A DNA stretch of 64,000 bases from Saprospiraceae bacterium (GTDB lineage Bacteria; Bacteroidota; Bacteroidia; Chitinophagales; Saprospiraceae): the NCBI GenBank assembly GCA_016715465.1, contig JADKAA010000029.1, positions 2,852,001 through 2,916,000 of the forward strand, written 5' to 3'. This document shows, piece by piece, positions 54,928 to 63,593 of the stretch (position 1 is the stretch's first letter; the number at the start of each line of letters is the position of its first letter). Made by a program: the position numbers and the translations under genes. Below the pieces are notes generated by a model. The model saw nothing but the letters and a program-made list of their open reading frames with translations. It had not been told where the DNA came from and did not search any database.

Positions 54928-55106
54928 AGTGTCCCTTGTGGTAAAAGAAGTTAACCATAAAGCACACCAGGAAAGACAAAGATCACAACTTATGACTTTG
55001 TGAACTAAGTGAAAACCGTAGTGTCCATTGTGGTGAAAATAGTTAACCACAAAGCACAACAGGGAAACACAAAAGCCCTTGTGGTGAAAAAAATCAACTA
55101 CAAAGC
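54928..55106. repeat. Imperfect direct repeats of a TTAACCACAAAGCAC-type intergenic unit
   Basis: Units at 54928-54981 and 55020-55073 share about 85 percent (AGTGTCC(C/A)TTGTGGT, then GTTAACCA(T/C)AAAGCACA), 92 bases apart. A shortened third unit is at 55077-55106. Between 54449 and 55170 there is no gene; 54640-54927 shows nothing I can name. Confidence 0.75.
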
Positions 55107-55129
55107 TGGTTCTCACCCTGTTTTTCTAC

Positions 55130-55160
55130 TTGTAAAAGTCGGGTAAATTGTTTATTTTTG
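55130..55160 (+). promoter_or_regulatory. Promoter TTG-N20-TATTTTTG of tRNA-Pro
   Basis: TTG at 55130-55132, a 20-base spacer and TATTTTTG at 55153-55160, with the tRNA 5' end 11 bases downstream. Confidence 0.7.
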
Positions 55161-55170
55161 TATTCTTGAA

Positions 55171-55243
55171 CGGGATGTAGCGCAGTTGGTAGCGTACACG
55201 TCTGGGGGGCGTGAGGTCGCTGGTTCGAATCCAGTCATTCCGA
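55171..55243 (+). tRNA. tRNA-Pro (GGG anticodon)
   Basis: A 73-base cloverleaf. Acceptor CGGGATG pairs with CATTCCG, discriminator A; D arm GCGC-AGTTGGTA-GCGT; anticodon arm CACGT-CTGGGGG-GCGTG with anticodon GGG (bases 34-36); T arm GCTGG-TTCGAAT-CCAGT. CCA is not encoded. It has its own promoter and terminator. Confidence 0.95.
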
Positions 55244-55248
55244 CTAAG

Positions 55249-55287
55249 AAGGGGTCTGAAATCAAATTTCAGACCCCTTAATTTTTT
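55249..55287 (+). terminator. Terminator of tRNA-Pro
   Basis: A 14-bp perfect stem, AAGGGGTCTGAAAT with ATTTCAGACCCCTT around CAA, followed by AATTTTTT. Confidence 0.93.
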
Positions 55288-55302
55288 AACAGAAGGATAA
55301 TC

Positions 55303-55896
55303 TCACTTTTTATACTGGTCGTTTAAGCCCTTCTTTTCCAGTAGGGCAGCCACACATTTTTCTGCCCTGCGCTGCCTCGTTTCCTCTTTTTTAGCTTCCC
55401 CGACATATTCGTTGTACTCTCGCTGATGCGCCGGAGAGAGGCGTTGCCAATGTTGAAGGGCCAGCTTGTTTTTTTGCAAGGCGGTTTCCAGCTCTACCGG
55501 CAAGGGCAGGGCTTTTTTAGGCTGGGCTTTGATCTTCAGGCCGGCTTCGCTGTTGCGAATGGCTTCGAGGACATAGGTCTTTACTGGTGCCTTTTTGATC
55601 TCGCCGAGGCTTAGGAACCGCCATTGCCGCATCGCCTTGGTTTTGCCGTCCTGGGCATTCATGAGGAATCCTTTTTTATCGTCCAGCAAACCACCCTGGA
55701 AAAACCATAGACCGGCATATGATTTAAAGGCGGCCAGGCCAACGATGTTTTGCCCCTTGTGCGTATATGTAGGCGCACCCCACTTAATGGTCTCTTCCAG
55801 TCCTGTGGACAAGATGATCTCCCGCAGTAATAGGATTTCTTCCTGCCACCGGTCCAGTTTATTAAGATACGCAGTTACATTGGTCGGGGCAGCCAA
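55303..55896 (-). CDS. YdeI/OmdA-like protein with DUF1801 domain
   Basis: A 197-residue cytoplasmic protein. The N-terminal DUF1801 region has ETIKWGAPTYTHKGQNIVGL and GLWFFQGGLLDDKKG. The C-terminal YdeI-type region has LPVELETALQKNKLALQHW and SPAHQREYNEYV. Members are annotated as bacteriocin-protection or OmpD-associated, on thin evidence. Its start lies directly after the stop of the OmpA-family gene with no spacer, so they share a transcript. Confidence 0.85.
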   Translation of the reverse strand: MAAPTNVTAYLNKLDRWQEEILLLREIILSTGLEETIKWGAPTYTHKGQNIVGLAAFKSYAGLWFFQGGLLDDKKGFLMNAQDGKTKAMRQWRFLSLGEIKKAPVKTYVLEAIRNSEAGLKIKAQPKKALPLPVELETALQKNKLALQHWQRLSPAHQREYNEYVGEAKKEETRQRRAEKCVAALLEKKGLNDQYKK

Positions 55897-56814
55897 TTAG
55901 TTCATGTTTTTGGGATTCATCAGATCGTAAAACTGATCGAGTTTGGGCAGGATAATGATCCTTGTTCTGCGGTTGGCTGATCTACCCTCTGCCGTATTGT
56001 TGTCAGACAGGGCATTGTATTCCCCCCGACCGGCGGCAATGAGTTTGTTGGGGTCAACCTTGTAGGTATCCTGAAGGACGCGCACTACAGATGTCGCCCT
56101 TTTTACACTCAGATCCCAGTTGTCCTTTATGCAGCTGTTATGGATTGGTTTGTTGTCGGTGTAGCCTTCTACCATGATTTCCAGGTCTTTTCTGCCTTCA
56201 ATGATTTTGGCGATTTTGCCCAGCACTTCTGTGGCTTTGGGTGTGAGGTTGGCACTACCCGGCTCGTACAGCATCTTGTCGGAAAGATTGATAAAAACCA
56301 CCGTTTTGTCCACCTTGATCTCGATGTCTTTGTCGTCCAGTCCTTCCTTGAGGCTGCCTTTGAGGTTGACCGCCAGGGCGAGGTTGATGGAATCTGCCTT
56401 GGTCCTTGCCTGCTGGAGCAGGTTGATGTACTTGTCTTTTTTCTCCAGCTGGGCAAGGGTAGCCCGCATGTTTTCATTGGCCGACTGACTCATTACGGCG
56501 AGGGTGCCCACCTGTTCCAACTGCATATCGCGTTGTTTGCGCGCATCTGCCAATTGAAATTTGATGTCGGATATTTGTTCGTCCCTAAGTTTGACGGTAT
56601 TTTTCATGGCTTCCCGCTCCTGCTCACAACCGGATAATCTGTTCATATACAGGTTGAGGTCTTCTCCACACTTTCCCAACTGGGCATTCACAATGGACAT
56701 TTCTTTGCTGTGCGCTTCTTTAAGGGCAGTCATTTTTTTCTTGCTCACACAAGAGGTAAGTCCCGTAAAAATTAAAAGGATGGCCAAAAGCCACTGAAAC
56801 TTGTTTATACTCAA
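55897..56814 (-). CDS. OmpA family lipoprotein
   Basis: A 305-residue lipoprotein (lipobox TGLTSC) with an N-terminal coiled coil (about 25-140; KLRDEQISDIKFQLADARKQ) and a C-terminal OmpA domain that binds peptidoglycan. The domain has MVEGYTDNKPI, NWDLSVKRATSVVRVL and EGRSANRRTRIII. It tethers outer membrane to cell wall. A TAAATTTG box at 56887-56894 suggests a leader of about 70 bases. Confidence 0.92.
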   Translation of the reverse strand: MSINKFQWLLAILLIFTGLTSCVSKKKMTALKEAHSKEMSIVNAQLGKCGEDLNLYMNRLSGCEQEREAMKNTVKLRDEQISDIKFQLADARKQRDMQLEQVGTLAVMSQSANENMRATLAQLEKKDKYINLLQQARTKADSINLALAVNLKGSLKEGLDDKDIEIKVDKTVVFINLSDKMLYEPGSANLTPKATEVLGKIAKIIEGRKDLEIMVEGYTDNKPIHNSCIKDNWDLSVKRATSVVRVLQDTYKVDPNKLIAAGRGEYNALSDNNTAEGRSANRRTRIIILPKLDQFYDLMNPKNMN

Positions 56815-56886
56815 AAGATTAAATAGTTTGTTGATTAATAAATATATTACGTATTACAATTAATAATAATGTATCAAAAATTGTTC

Positions 56887-56894
56887 CAAATTTA
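56887..56894 (-). promoter_or_regulatory. -7 box (TAAATTTG) of the OmpA-YdeI unit
   Basis: Exact TAnnTTTG on the minus strand, 72 bases before the ATG at 56814. The distance lowers confidence. Confidence 0.4.
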
Positions 56895-57016
56895 GGCTTC
56901 GATCATTAAAAACGAAGGAAAGTGAACCCGTATTTTATTTTTTTGTTGTTCATTGTAGACAGTGGGTAGAAGCGATGGTTTTTGCCTTTAGATTCAATCA
57001 TGTAAAACATAACAAA

Positions 57017-57907
57017 ATGAAGTATTTCCTTCCTTTAATTCTGGCCTTCTCTATGGTGGCTTGTAAGCAAAAAACAGCAGAAACGGCAGATACACAGCCG
57101 GCCGCTGAAATGAAAGACACCGTAGCATTGCCCGTGTTGACGCAATTGTGGGCATCGGACACCACATTGACCACCGCAGAGTCGGTCATCTTCGACGAAA
57201 AATATGGTGTCTTTTATGTGTCCTGTATTGGCAAGGTACCACCGGATGCCAAAGACAAGGATGGCTTTATAGCCAGGCTCAATCAAAAAGGTGAGATCAT
57301 GAAACAAAAGTGGGTGACCGGCCTCAGTGGACCAAAAGGTATGGCCCTCAAAGGTGACAGCCTCTATGTCACCGACATCGACGCTTTGGTCATCATCAAC
57401 GTGGCTACCGGCAAACTGGTAAAAAGAATTCCGGTAAAAGGCGCTAAGTTTCTCAATGACGCAGATGTGGATGCTGCGGGCGTTGTGTACTTCAGCGATT
57501 CCAACACCAATACGGTACACAGCTTTGATGGTAAAGAAGTAAAAGTGTTTTATCAGGGAGAGGCCCTGGGAGGCCCTAATGGCATTTACAATGAGGCCGA
57601 CAGACTGGTGATGGCTTCATTTGGAAAGGGACATGTATATACCCTGAGCAAGACCAATCCAACAGTGGAAAGTAAAGTGGATACCCTGGCAGGGGGTGAC
57701 GGCGTAGAAGCGTTTAACGATGGTTACCTGGTTTCCAGCTGGAACGGCGAGGTTTATTTCGTGGACAAAGACTGGAAAAAACACCTGTTGCTCGATACCA
57801 AACCCAATAAACTGAATGCCGCGGATATCGAATACGTACCTTCTCAAAAGTTGTTGCTCGTTCCCGAATTTTTCGGCAACAAGGTGACGGCGTATGAGGT
57901 GAAGTAA
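57017..57907 (+). CDS. SMP-30/gluconolactonase-like beta-propeller lipoprotein
   Basis: A 296-residue lipoprotein (lipobox SMVAC) with a six-bladed propeller of the SMP-30 type. Typical blades: TGLSGPKGMALKGDSLYVTD, GAKFLNDADVDAAGVVYFSD and GEALGGPNGIYNEADRLVM. Metal ligands expected for lactonases (Glu, Asn, Asp) could be E in AESVIFDEKYG, N in GGPNGI and a late Asp, but I am not certain. The ATG at 57017 is chosen by the signal peptide. Followed by a terminator. Confidence 0.85.
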   Translation: MKYFLPLILAFSMVACKQKTAETADTQPAAEMKDTVALPVLTQLWASDTTLTTAESVIFDEKYGVFYVSCIGKVPPDAKDKDGFIARLNQKGEIMKQKWVTGLSGPKGMALKGDSLYVTDIDALVIINVATGKLVKRIPVKGAKFLNDADVDAAGVVYFSDSNTNTVHSFDGKEVKVFYQGEALGGPNGIYNEADRLVMASFGKGHVYTLSKTNPTVESKVDTLAGGDGVEAFNDGYLVSSWNGEVYFVDKDWKKHLLLDTKPNKLNAADIEYVPSQKLLLVPEFFGNKVTAYEVK

Positions 57908-57960
57908 AAATAATAAATTGTTTTCATCAGATAATTGTGCTGATGAAATTGTATGAAATT

Positions 57961-57999
57961 GGCCCTGATTTACCTTTGGTAGGTCAGGGTCTTTTTTTT
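57961..57999 (+). terminator. Terminator of the SMP-30-like gene
   Basis: GGCCCTGATTTACC and GGTAGGTCAGGGTC pair over 14 positions (some G-U) around TTT, followed by eight T residues. Confidence 0.85.
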
Positions 58000-58347
58000 C
58001 CACCTTTGTGTTAGGTAATGCGAATTCAATCAATAAAAAATATGATTAACTTAATTTGATTTTATCATCAGAACATAACATTTAATACAAAAATTAGCTA
58101 TTATTTTTCTGTTTTTCTTTTCAATTTAATATAATTAAATATAATATTGATTAAACTATAAAAGAAATAATAAAATAGTGTATATTCGCAATAAATACAA
58201 TTATATAATTAATTTATTGATTAATTAAAGTATTTAATGCCAAAATACTCACTGTCTAATTTGTAAATTAATAGATTTCGTTTTATCCGATAAATGATTC
58301 CAAAAATGATGAAGTTGGGACTTGCAGTAATAAATAAATTAAATTTT
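58000..58347. other. AT-rich upstream region of the GH16 gene
   Basis: Nearly all A and T in 58060-58280, the most AT-rich stretch seen in the window. No exact TAnnTTTG box; TATATTCG at 58181-58188 is the nearest. No gene. Confidence 0.5.
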
Positions 58348-61083
58348 ATGAAAAACACTTATAGAATCTGTATCTCGGCATTAATACTGTTTAATTGGAA
58401 TCTAATTCATAGTCAAAATTGTGGTAGCGTTTGTAATTGGCCACAAGTTTACATAAAGGAAACAACATTTGAGTGTTCTGAGGAGGCAATGATATTTTTT
58501 GATGATTTTAATGGCACAAGTTTAAATGAAGGAACCTGGCAAACACATTTTTGGCTTGAAAATGATAATTTGGCTCGAGTTCATGATATGTGTGAAGAGC
58601 AGATATATCTTGAAAATAATGTATCAGTATCTAACGGAGTGTGCCAATTAACTGGACTTTATGAGCCAAGCACTACTTGGGAAAACAGCAATGGAACATT
58701 GTTCGAAAAAGATATAACTTCAGGCATGATTATGACAAGAATGGATGACCCGGATGCGTTCTACAGACATGCCAAATATGAAGCTAGAATAAAAATTCCT
58801 GGACTAGGATGGTGGCCTGCATTTTGGTTATTTCATCATGATGAAATTGACATAATGGAAAATTTTTGGAATGATAATTTATTGAATTATAATCTTTATT
58901 CTGGACAAGAATGTCGAGATGATAATGTACTTAATACACCTTTAGATGACGATCAATTTCATACTTATGCTGCCGATCTAACGCCATTTACTTTAACTTT
59001 TTACTTTGATGGAAAAAAACTACCTAAAAAGTATTATCGATTTTATTCGGCGGATGGCAAACCAGTTGAAATTAATTGCGAAAAGAATTATATTCCAGAA
59101 GGGAAATATTATATAAACCCTCTTTTTCCTCAATCCTTCGAAAGAGGTTTTAACCCAATTATAAATTTGGCAGTGCTCCCTAAATATGGAAATAATTGTT
59201 CAGTCTGTTCTAAATTATTAGGTTGTAATGCTCCTTACTGTTTTAATTGTATTAATGAAAATGGTAATAATCAAAACTGCAATTGGGGGTATCCATTAGG
59301 TGTAAACTGTGATACAATAGGAGACCTTCCTGCCGAGCTTCAAATAGACTATGTGCGAATTACAGAACGTGAAATGAATATTTGTAACACCTTTATGGTA
59401 TATGGTTCAGATTGTAGTTTTACAAATAATTTTTCAGAACCTTATTCCTGTAATTTTTATTGCTTGGGTGAAACAGGAACATTGTATTTTGAAGATTTGA
59501 ATGTTAGGAATTTAGATGAAGTAAATGCAAATTGGCAAAGTACACCAAATATTACAAATGTGATTTCAAGTTCAGATATAGAAATTTTGAACTTTAATAA
59601 TCATAGTGTAGATTTTATTCAATCTTTTAATGGTGATGGCAAAATAAATATAACATTTCTTGATCACTGTGGAGACACAAATAGCTTAGAATATATATTA
59701 CCTAATGCGGAATTTGAGTTTGAAATTATTGAAATAGATCCTTGCAATGGGAATATGGTTTTTGAGATTAATAATTTTTCAAATACTTGCCAAAATCACT
59801 ATGAATTGTCTTCGGTATTAGGAGTTAATAAATGGGGAGAATTTTTTAATTTAACCTATAATATTGAGGGTTCCAAACTGAATGTAACAGCGAATGGAAT
59901 TCATTTACTTAGAAATATTATTTTAAATGTAACCAATAACTGCAATGGGTTAATAGAGGAATACTCAGTAGACATACCAAAATGTAATATTTGTTGTCCT
60001 CCAGAAGCAGAGTATAATGGAATTAACTGCGTTTATGATATTAGTTTTGAACAAACGGAGCCATTTATATATAATAACGCAATTTATTCTACACACAATG
60101 ATTCACTTTATCCAGAAAACAATGGGTGTCCGCCAGGGTCATTATTTGATGGTGAAAATTGTTATTATGGTGTTCATATTCCGATAGGTCATACAGGTTA
60201 TATTGAGAATAATTTATTCTATTCAAATATTAATTGTGATAAATATTGCTGCCCGCAAGGATATGAATATGATGGTGAAAATTGCATTTCTAATTTATTT
60301 TTTTTTGATGTCGCTGGATTTATAAATAATGGATCATTTTTTAGTACAACTAATGATTCATTATATCAAATTAATAATGGTTGTCCACCGGGCTCAACTT
60401 ATAATGGGCAATATTGTGATTATGGTCTTGTTCCTCTAGGGTTTGAAGGATTTGCATTCAATGGGACATTTTATGTAAAACCAAATTGTAAAACTTGTTG
60501 TCCTCCAGGATCCAGGTTTGATGGTGCAAATTGCTACTTTGGTATTCATTTTATAGGAGAGGGAATTATTAGAGATAATGGTTTTTATACAATTCCAAAT
60601 GATTCTCTATTCTCAGAAAATTATGGATGCCCTCCAGGAACAGTGTTTAATGGCAGAGAATGTGATTATAATACATCATTCGGAAATGAATTTGAGGGAT
60701 TTATTTTTGAAAATACATTTTATACTAAGCCAGTAGATTGTTATTTTCATTTTAGAATTATGGACTCAAGCGATAGTAGTCAATTTGAAAAGAGAAAGAT
60801 TGTAAGAAATCAAAAAAATATGGAATCTAGGATAAGAAAAACAAATGAAATAGGTATTTATCCAAATCCATTTAGTAGTTCTTTTTCTGTTGACATTTCA
60901 AAGAGTTCTGAACAGGTTTTTGAAATTTTAGTTACAAATGTGGATGGAAAGTTATTGAAAAGGTTAGAAAGCGCTGATATAAGAGAAATTAATCTAATTG
61001 AACCTGTATTAAATGATGGACTTATTTTTATCTTTGTGAAGTTTAATTCAGGAACCCAAATATTTAAATTAATTAAGACATAA
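58348..61083 (+). CDS. GH16 family glycoside hydrolase, T9SS-secreted, with Cys-rich repeats
   Basis: A 911-residue secreted protein. After the signal peptide (ISALILFNWNLIHSQ) comes a GH16 domain (about 40-350) with catalytic EIDIME at residues 166-171 (nucleophile E166, acid/base E171), so it probably hydrolyses beta-1,3- or beta-1,4-glucans or galactans. A region without a clear assignment follows, then six Cys-rich repeats (59992-60741) and a T9SS type A sorting domain at the end (IGIYPNPFSSSFSV). The gene is markedly AT-rich: two 60-base lines I counted are 23 and 25 percent GC, against 53 percent in lines at 44281 and 57361. It is probably acquired. The TAA stop overlaps the ATG of the next gene. 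Confidence 0.9.
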   Translation: MKNTYRICISALILFNWNLIHSQNCGSVCNWPQVYIKETTFECSEEAMIFFDDFNGTSLNEGTWQTHFWLENDNLARVHDMCEEQIYLENNVSVSNGVCQLTGLYEPSTTWENSNGTLFEKDITSGMIMTRMDDPDAFYRHAKYEARIKIPGLGWWPAFWLFHHDEIDIMENFWNDNLLNYNLYSGQECRDDNVLNTPLDDDQFHTYAADLTPFTLTFYFDGKKLPKKYYRFYSADGKPVEINCEKNYIPEGKYYINPLFPQSFERGFNPIINLAVLPKYGNNCSVCSKLLGCNAPYCFNCINENGNNQNCNWGYPLGVNCDTIGDLPAELQIDYVRITEREMNICNTFMVYGSDCSFTNNFSEPYSCNFYCLGETGTLYFEDLNVRNLDEVNANWQSTPNITNVISSSDIEILNFNNHSVDFIQSFNGDGKINITFLDHCGDTNSLEYILPNAEFEFEIIEIDPCNGNMVFEINNFSNTCQNHYELSSVLGVNKWGEFFNLTYNIEGSKLNVTANGIHLLRNIILNVTNNCNGLIEEYSVDIPKCNICCPPEAEYNGINCVYDISFEQTEPFIYNNAIYSTHNDSLYPENNGCPPGSLFDGENCYYGVHIPIGHTGYIENNLFYSNINCDKYCCPQGYEYDGENCISNLFFFDVAGFINNGSFFSTTNDSLYQINNGCPPGSTYNGQYCDYGLVPLGFEGFAFNGTFYVKPNCKTCCPPGSRFDGANCYFGIHFIGEGIIRDNGFYTIPNDSLFSENYGCPPGTVFNGRECDYNTSFGNEFEGFIFENTFYTKPVDCYFHFRIMDSSDSSQFEKRKIVRNQKNMESRIRKTNEIGIYPNPFSSSFSVDISKSSEQVFEILVTNVDGKLLKRLESADIREINLIEPVLNDGLIFIFVKFNSGTQIFKLIKT
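59992..60741 (+). repeat. Six alternating Cys-rich repeats in the GH16 protein
   Basis: Units start at 59992, 60124, 60247, 60379, 60496 and 60625. Odd units (43-44 aa) begin CCPP or CCPQ and end with NDSLY or NDSLF and NN; even units (39-41 aa) begin GCPPG. The shared core is CPPGxxFDGxNCxYG then GFIxNxxFY. The array is thus three copies of an 83- to 85-residue double unit. Confidence 0.85.
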
Positions 61084-61847
61084 TGAGTGCTAAAAAATAT
61101 CATCCGGAAGAGTATTGGAGTAATGTTGCAAATTTGATTACCCAAAGGGAAGATAGTAATGTGATTGCAGGAGACGACGAACCTTATTATCGGTATAAAA
61201 GAGAGGAATTTTTAAAATTATTGCATACAACTGATTTTTCCCATAAATCAGTATTAGAGATTGGTTGTGGACCGGGAGGTAACCTGATCGAAGTTAGTCA
61301 TAAACAACCCTCAAGATTAGTAGGTGTTGATATCTCAAATGAAATGGTGGCTTTGGCTACCAAGAATGTAAGTTCATCAATTGAAATTTTCAAATCAAAT
61401 GGGACTGAATTGCCGTTTCCTGATAAATCATTTGACATTGTATTTACAGCAACTGTACTTCAGCATAACACGGATGAAACCATGTTAAAAAGTCTCATGA
61501 AGGAGATTTGTAGAGTCAGTAAAGAAAAAGTAGTTATTTTTGAAAAAATTGATGATACCGTAAAAGGCGATGATCTTTGTATGGCCAGACCCATTGAATA
61601 TTATTCCGAAATAATGAAACAGTATGGGTTTACATTAAAAAATTCCTCCTTCATTAATATCAGAGTAAGTTATTATTTATGTGGCTTTGTCAGAAAATTT
61701 TTAAATAGAAAGGATAGGAAGGAAGGTGAGCCGTTAAATATGGTTTCAAATTATTTGCAAAAAATTATTTTAATTTTTAGCAGACCCCTGGATAAAATTT
61801 TTAAATCAAATAAAGATTTGGCCAAGCTTGAGTATTTATTGAAATAA
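61083..61847 (+). CDS. Class I SAM-dependent methyltransferase
   Basis: A 254-residue Methyltransf_11-type enzyme. SAM motif I is VLEIGCGPGGNLIE, with LVGVDISNEMV (motif II acidic) and FDIVFTATVLQH (motif IV). The substrate is unknown. The start overlaps the GH16 stop (TAATG), so the two are translated together, and it is similarly AT-rich. Pairing with a secreted glycosidase is unexpected. It may modify a small molecule or a sugar. Confidence 0.88.
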   Translation: MSAKKYHPEEYWSNVANLITQREDSNVIAGDDEPYYRYKREEFLKLLHTTDFSHKSVLEIGCGPGGNLIEVSHKQPSRLVGVDISNEMVALATKNVSSSIEIFKSNGTELPFPDKSFDIVFTATVLQHNTDETMLKSLMKEICRVSKEKVVIFEKIDDTVKGDDLCMARPIEYYSEIMKQYGFTLKNSSFINIRVSYYLCGFVRKFLNRKDRKEGEPLNMVSNYLQKIILIFSRPLDKIFKSNKDLAKLEYLLK

Positions 61848-61951
61848 TTTTCAATGAATACAATAAAATATCAAAGCATCTTCCTTACCATTTTTTTAAG
61901 AATATACCTGCAGTAAATTCCAATATATAGATATTTTTAGTTGCATCTCCC

Positions 61952-62644
61952 TTATATCGCTCCTTCCAGCAAATTCCTGGTGCGGTCAGTAAAAGTTCCA
62001 AATAGGTCGGCTTCGAGCTGTTCAAACTCATGCCTTCCATAGACCTTTGAGAATTTTCCATTTTCCAGCAGGCAGATCTCATCGCAGACGCGGAGCAGCG
62101 GGTCGATGATGTGGGAGGAAATAAAAATGGTTTTTTCTTTTTTGTGGAGCACATCGATGACCACTTCCAGCATTTTGTTGCTTTCTAGGTCAAGACCGTT
62201 GAAGGGTTCATCGAGGAGGTAGATGTCCTTGTCTTTTTTTAACATGGCCATCAAGGCCAGTTTCTTTTTCATGCCGGTAGAATAAGTTTCGATGAGATCA
62301 TCAAGGGGCAGGCTGAACGCTTGCTGCAATGAGCCTTCCTGGTAATTTTTATTGCTGGACAAAAAGATGTCGAGGTATTCCCGGCCTGTGAGGTAGGGAT
62401 AAAAATAATTGATGGTTTCCAGAAAATTTACAAATGACCGGCCCATTTGATGTCCATTGTATTTCAGGCTTCCCCCGGCGGGTTTTTTAATGCCGGCAAG
62501 CACATTGAACAAAGTGGTTTTTCCGGCACCATTCAAGCCCACAATGCCATACACCTTTCCCTTTGAAAATGTATGACTGAGATTGTCGATCACCAAATGA
62601 CTGCTATACAATACCGATAAGTTCTCAAGTTCAATCATGGTCAA
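61952..62644 (-). CDS. ABC transporter ATP-binding protein
   Basis: A 230-residue ABC ATPase with Walker A GLNGAGKTTLFN (from residue 36), signature YSTGMKKKLALM, Walker B DIYLLDEPFNGLD and switch His in ISSHIIDP. It belongs to the exporter type (CcmA-like). Its start overlaps the upstream membrane protein by 14 bases, which is its probable permease. Confidence 0.93.
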   Translation of the reverse strand: MTMIELENLSVLYSSHLVIDNLSHTFSKGKVYGIVGLNGAGKTTLFNVLAGIKKPAGGSLKYNGHQMGRSFVNFLETINYFYPYLTGREYLDIFLSSNKNYQEGSLQQAFSLPLDDLIETYSTGMKKKLALMAMLKKDKDIYLLDEPFNGLDLESNKMLEVVIDVLHKKEKTIFISSHIIDPLLRVCDEICLLENGKFSKVYGRHEFEQLEADLFGTFTDRTRNLLEGAI

Positions 62645-63593
62645 AGTAAGGTTTTAAATTGGTCAATGCCCGCCGGTAATTATACAAGCCAAAGACCAGG
62701 GGCAGGAAAAAAAATACAGGTAGCGCCGCCAGCAATGACACCATGGCGGTGATGTTGCTGTTTTTTAAACCGGGGTAAACCGGGATGTAAAATGCATATT
62801 TGGTGGTGATGCCGTAAAAGAGCAATGCCAGCTGAGCAGCAATAAACATGGCATTTATAAAAACATAATCGGGATTACAAAGGGTATTTACGGTAAGAAT
62901 TGGCAAATACAACAAAACGCAGATCCCCAGGTGAGTTTTTAGTTTTTTATGTAAAAAATCCTGTTCCGAATGTTGGCCCTCCCGTAGCAAATCCAGGCTT
63001 TCATTTTCATCATAAAATGTTACCATCAGTGTCGTAAGAAACCAAAGTAAGATCAGGGGCAGGATCTTAAACCAGGAGCTCAGAAGTGCTGCCGTGTAAA
63101 GGGCCATAAAAGGATAGTACATTTTTCTCAGGCCACTTTTCCACTCAAAAAGAGCGGAGGGTATCCATCGGGTGACAGTACTTCTGGTCTCATGCCGGAG
63201 CGATGGTAAATGGTGTGGAAGAAGTACACAAACAGCGATTGCCGGAAGCCAGTAAAAAAGTCTGCCTGATCCGATACCGCACAGTAAAAAGGGGAGCATA
63301 AGTGCAAAATATTCCAGGCCAATTAAATACGTTGAATGATCCAGGTGGGTGTGCATAAAATCCAGGTCTTTTCGAGAGGTATGCACTGCGATGGTGGCCA
63401 TGCACCACAAAGCCACTAAGGCCATGGTGTATTGCGAATGCTGATGCAGGAAGTGGGAAACAACCAGTAAAAATATAAGTCCAAAAGCACCAAAGACCGC
63501 ATAAGTCCCCAACGCATAGGCCAAACGACCCGCCTGCCTGTACCTTAGCATGAGTAATGAACGGCCTGATGCATATAAAATGTCAAACATCAA
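62631..63593 (-). CDS. Multi-spanning membrane protein, probable ABC permease partner
   Basis: A 320-residue protein with about eight hydrophobic segments and no domain I recognise by name. Overlaps of 14 bases with the ATPase gene and 4 bases with the gene upstream show an operon. It is probably the membrane half of an ABC exporter. The cargo cannot be inferred. Confidence 0.78.
   Translation of the reverse strand: MMFDILYASGRSLLMLRYRQAGRLAYALGTYAVFGAFGLIFLLVVSHFLHQHSQYTMALVALWCMATIAVHTSRKDLDFMHTHLDHSTYLIGLEYFALMLPFLLCGIGSGRLFYWLPAIAVCVLLPHHLPSLRHETRSTVTRWIPSALFEWKSGLRKMYYPFMALYTAALLSSWFKILPLILLWFLTTLMVTFYDENESLDLLREGQHSEQDFLHKKLKTHLGICVLLYLPILTVNTLCNPDYVFINAMFIAAQLALLFYGITTKYAFYIPVYPGLKNSNITAMVSLLAALPVFFFLPLVFGLYNYRRALTNLKPYFDHD

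Noticed and set aside
54928..55106. CRISPR array
   Set aside because: Repeats are imperfect, long and unevenly spaced; there are no spacers of constant length and no cas genes in the window.
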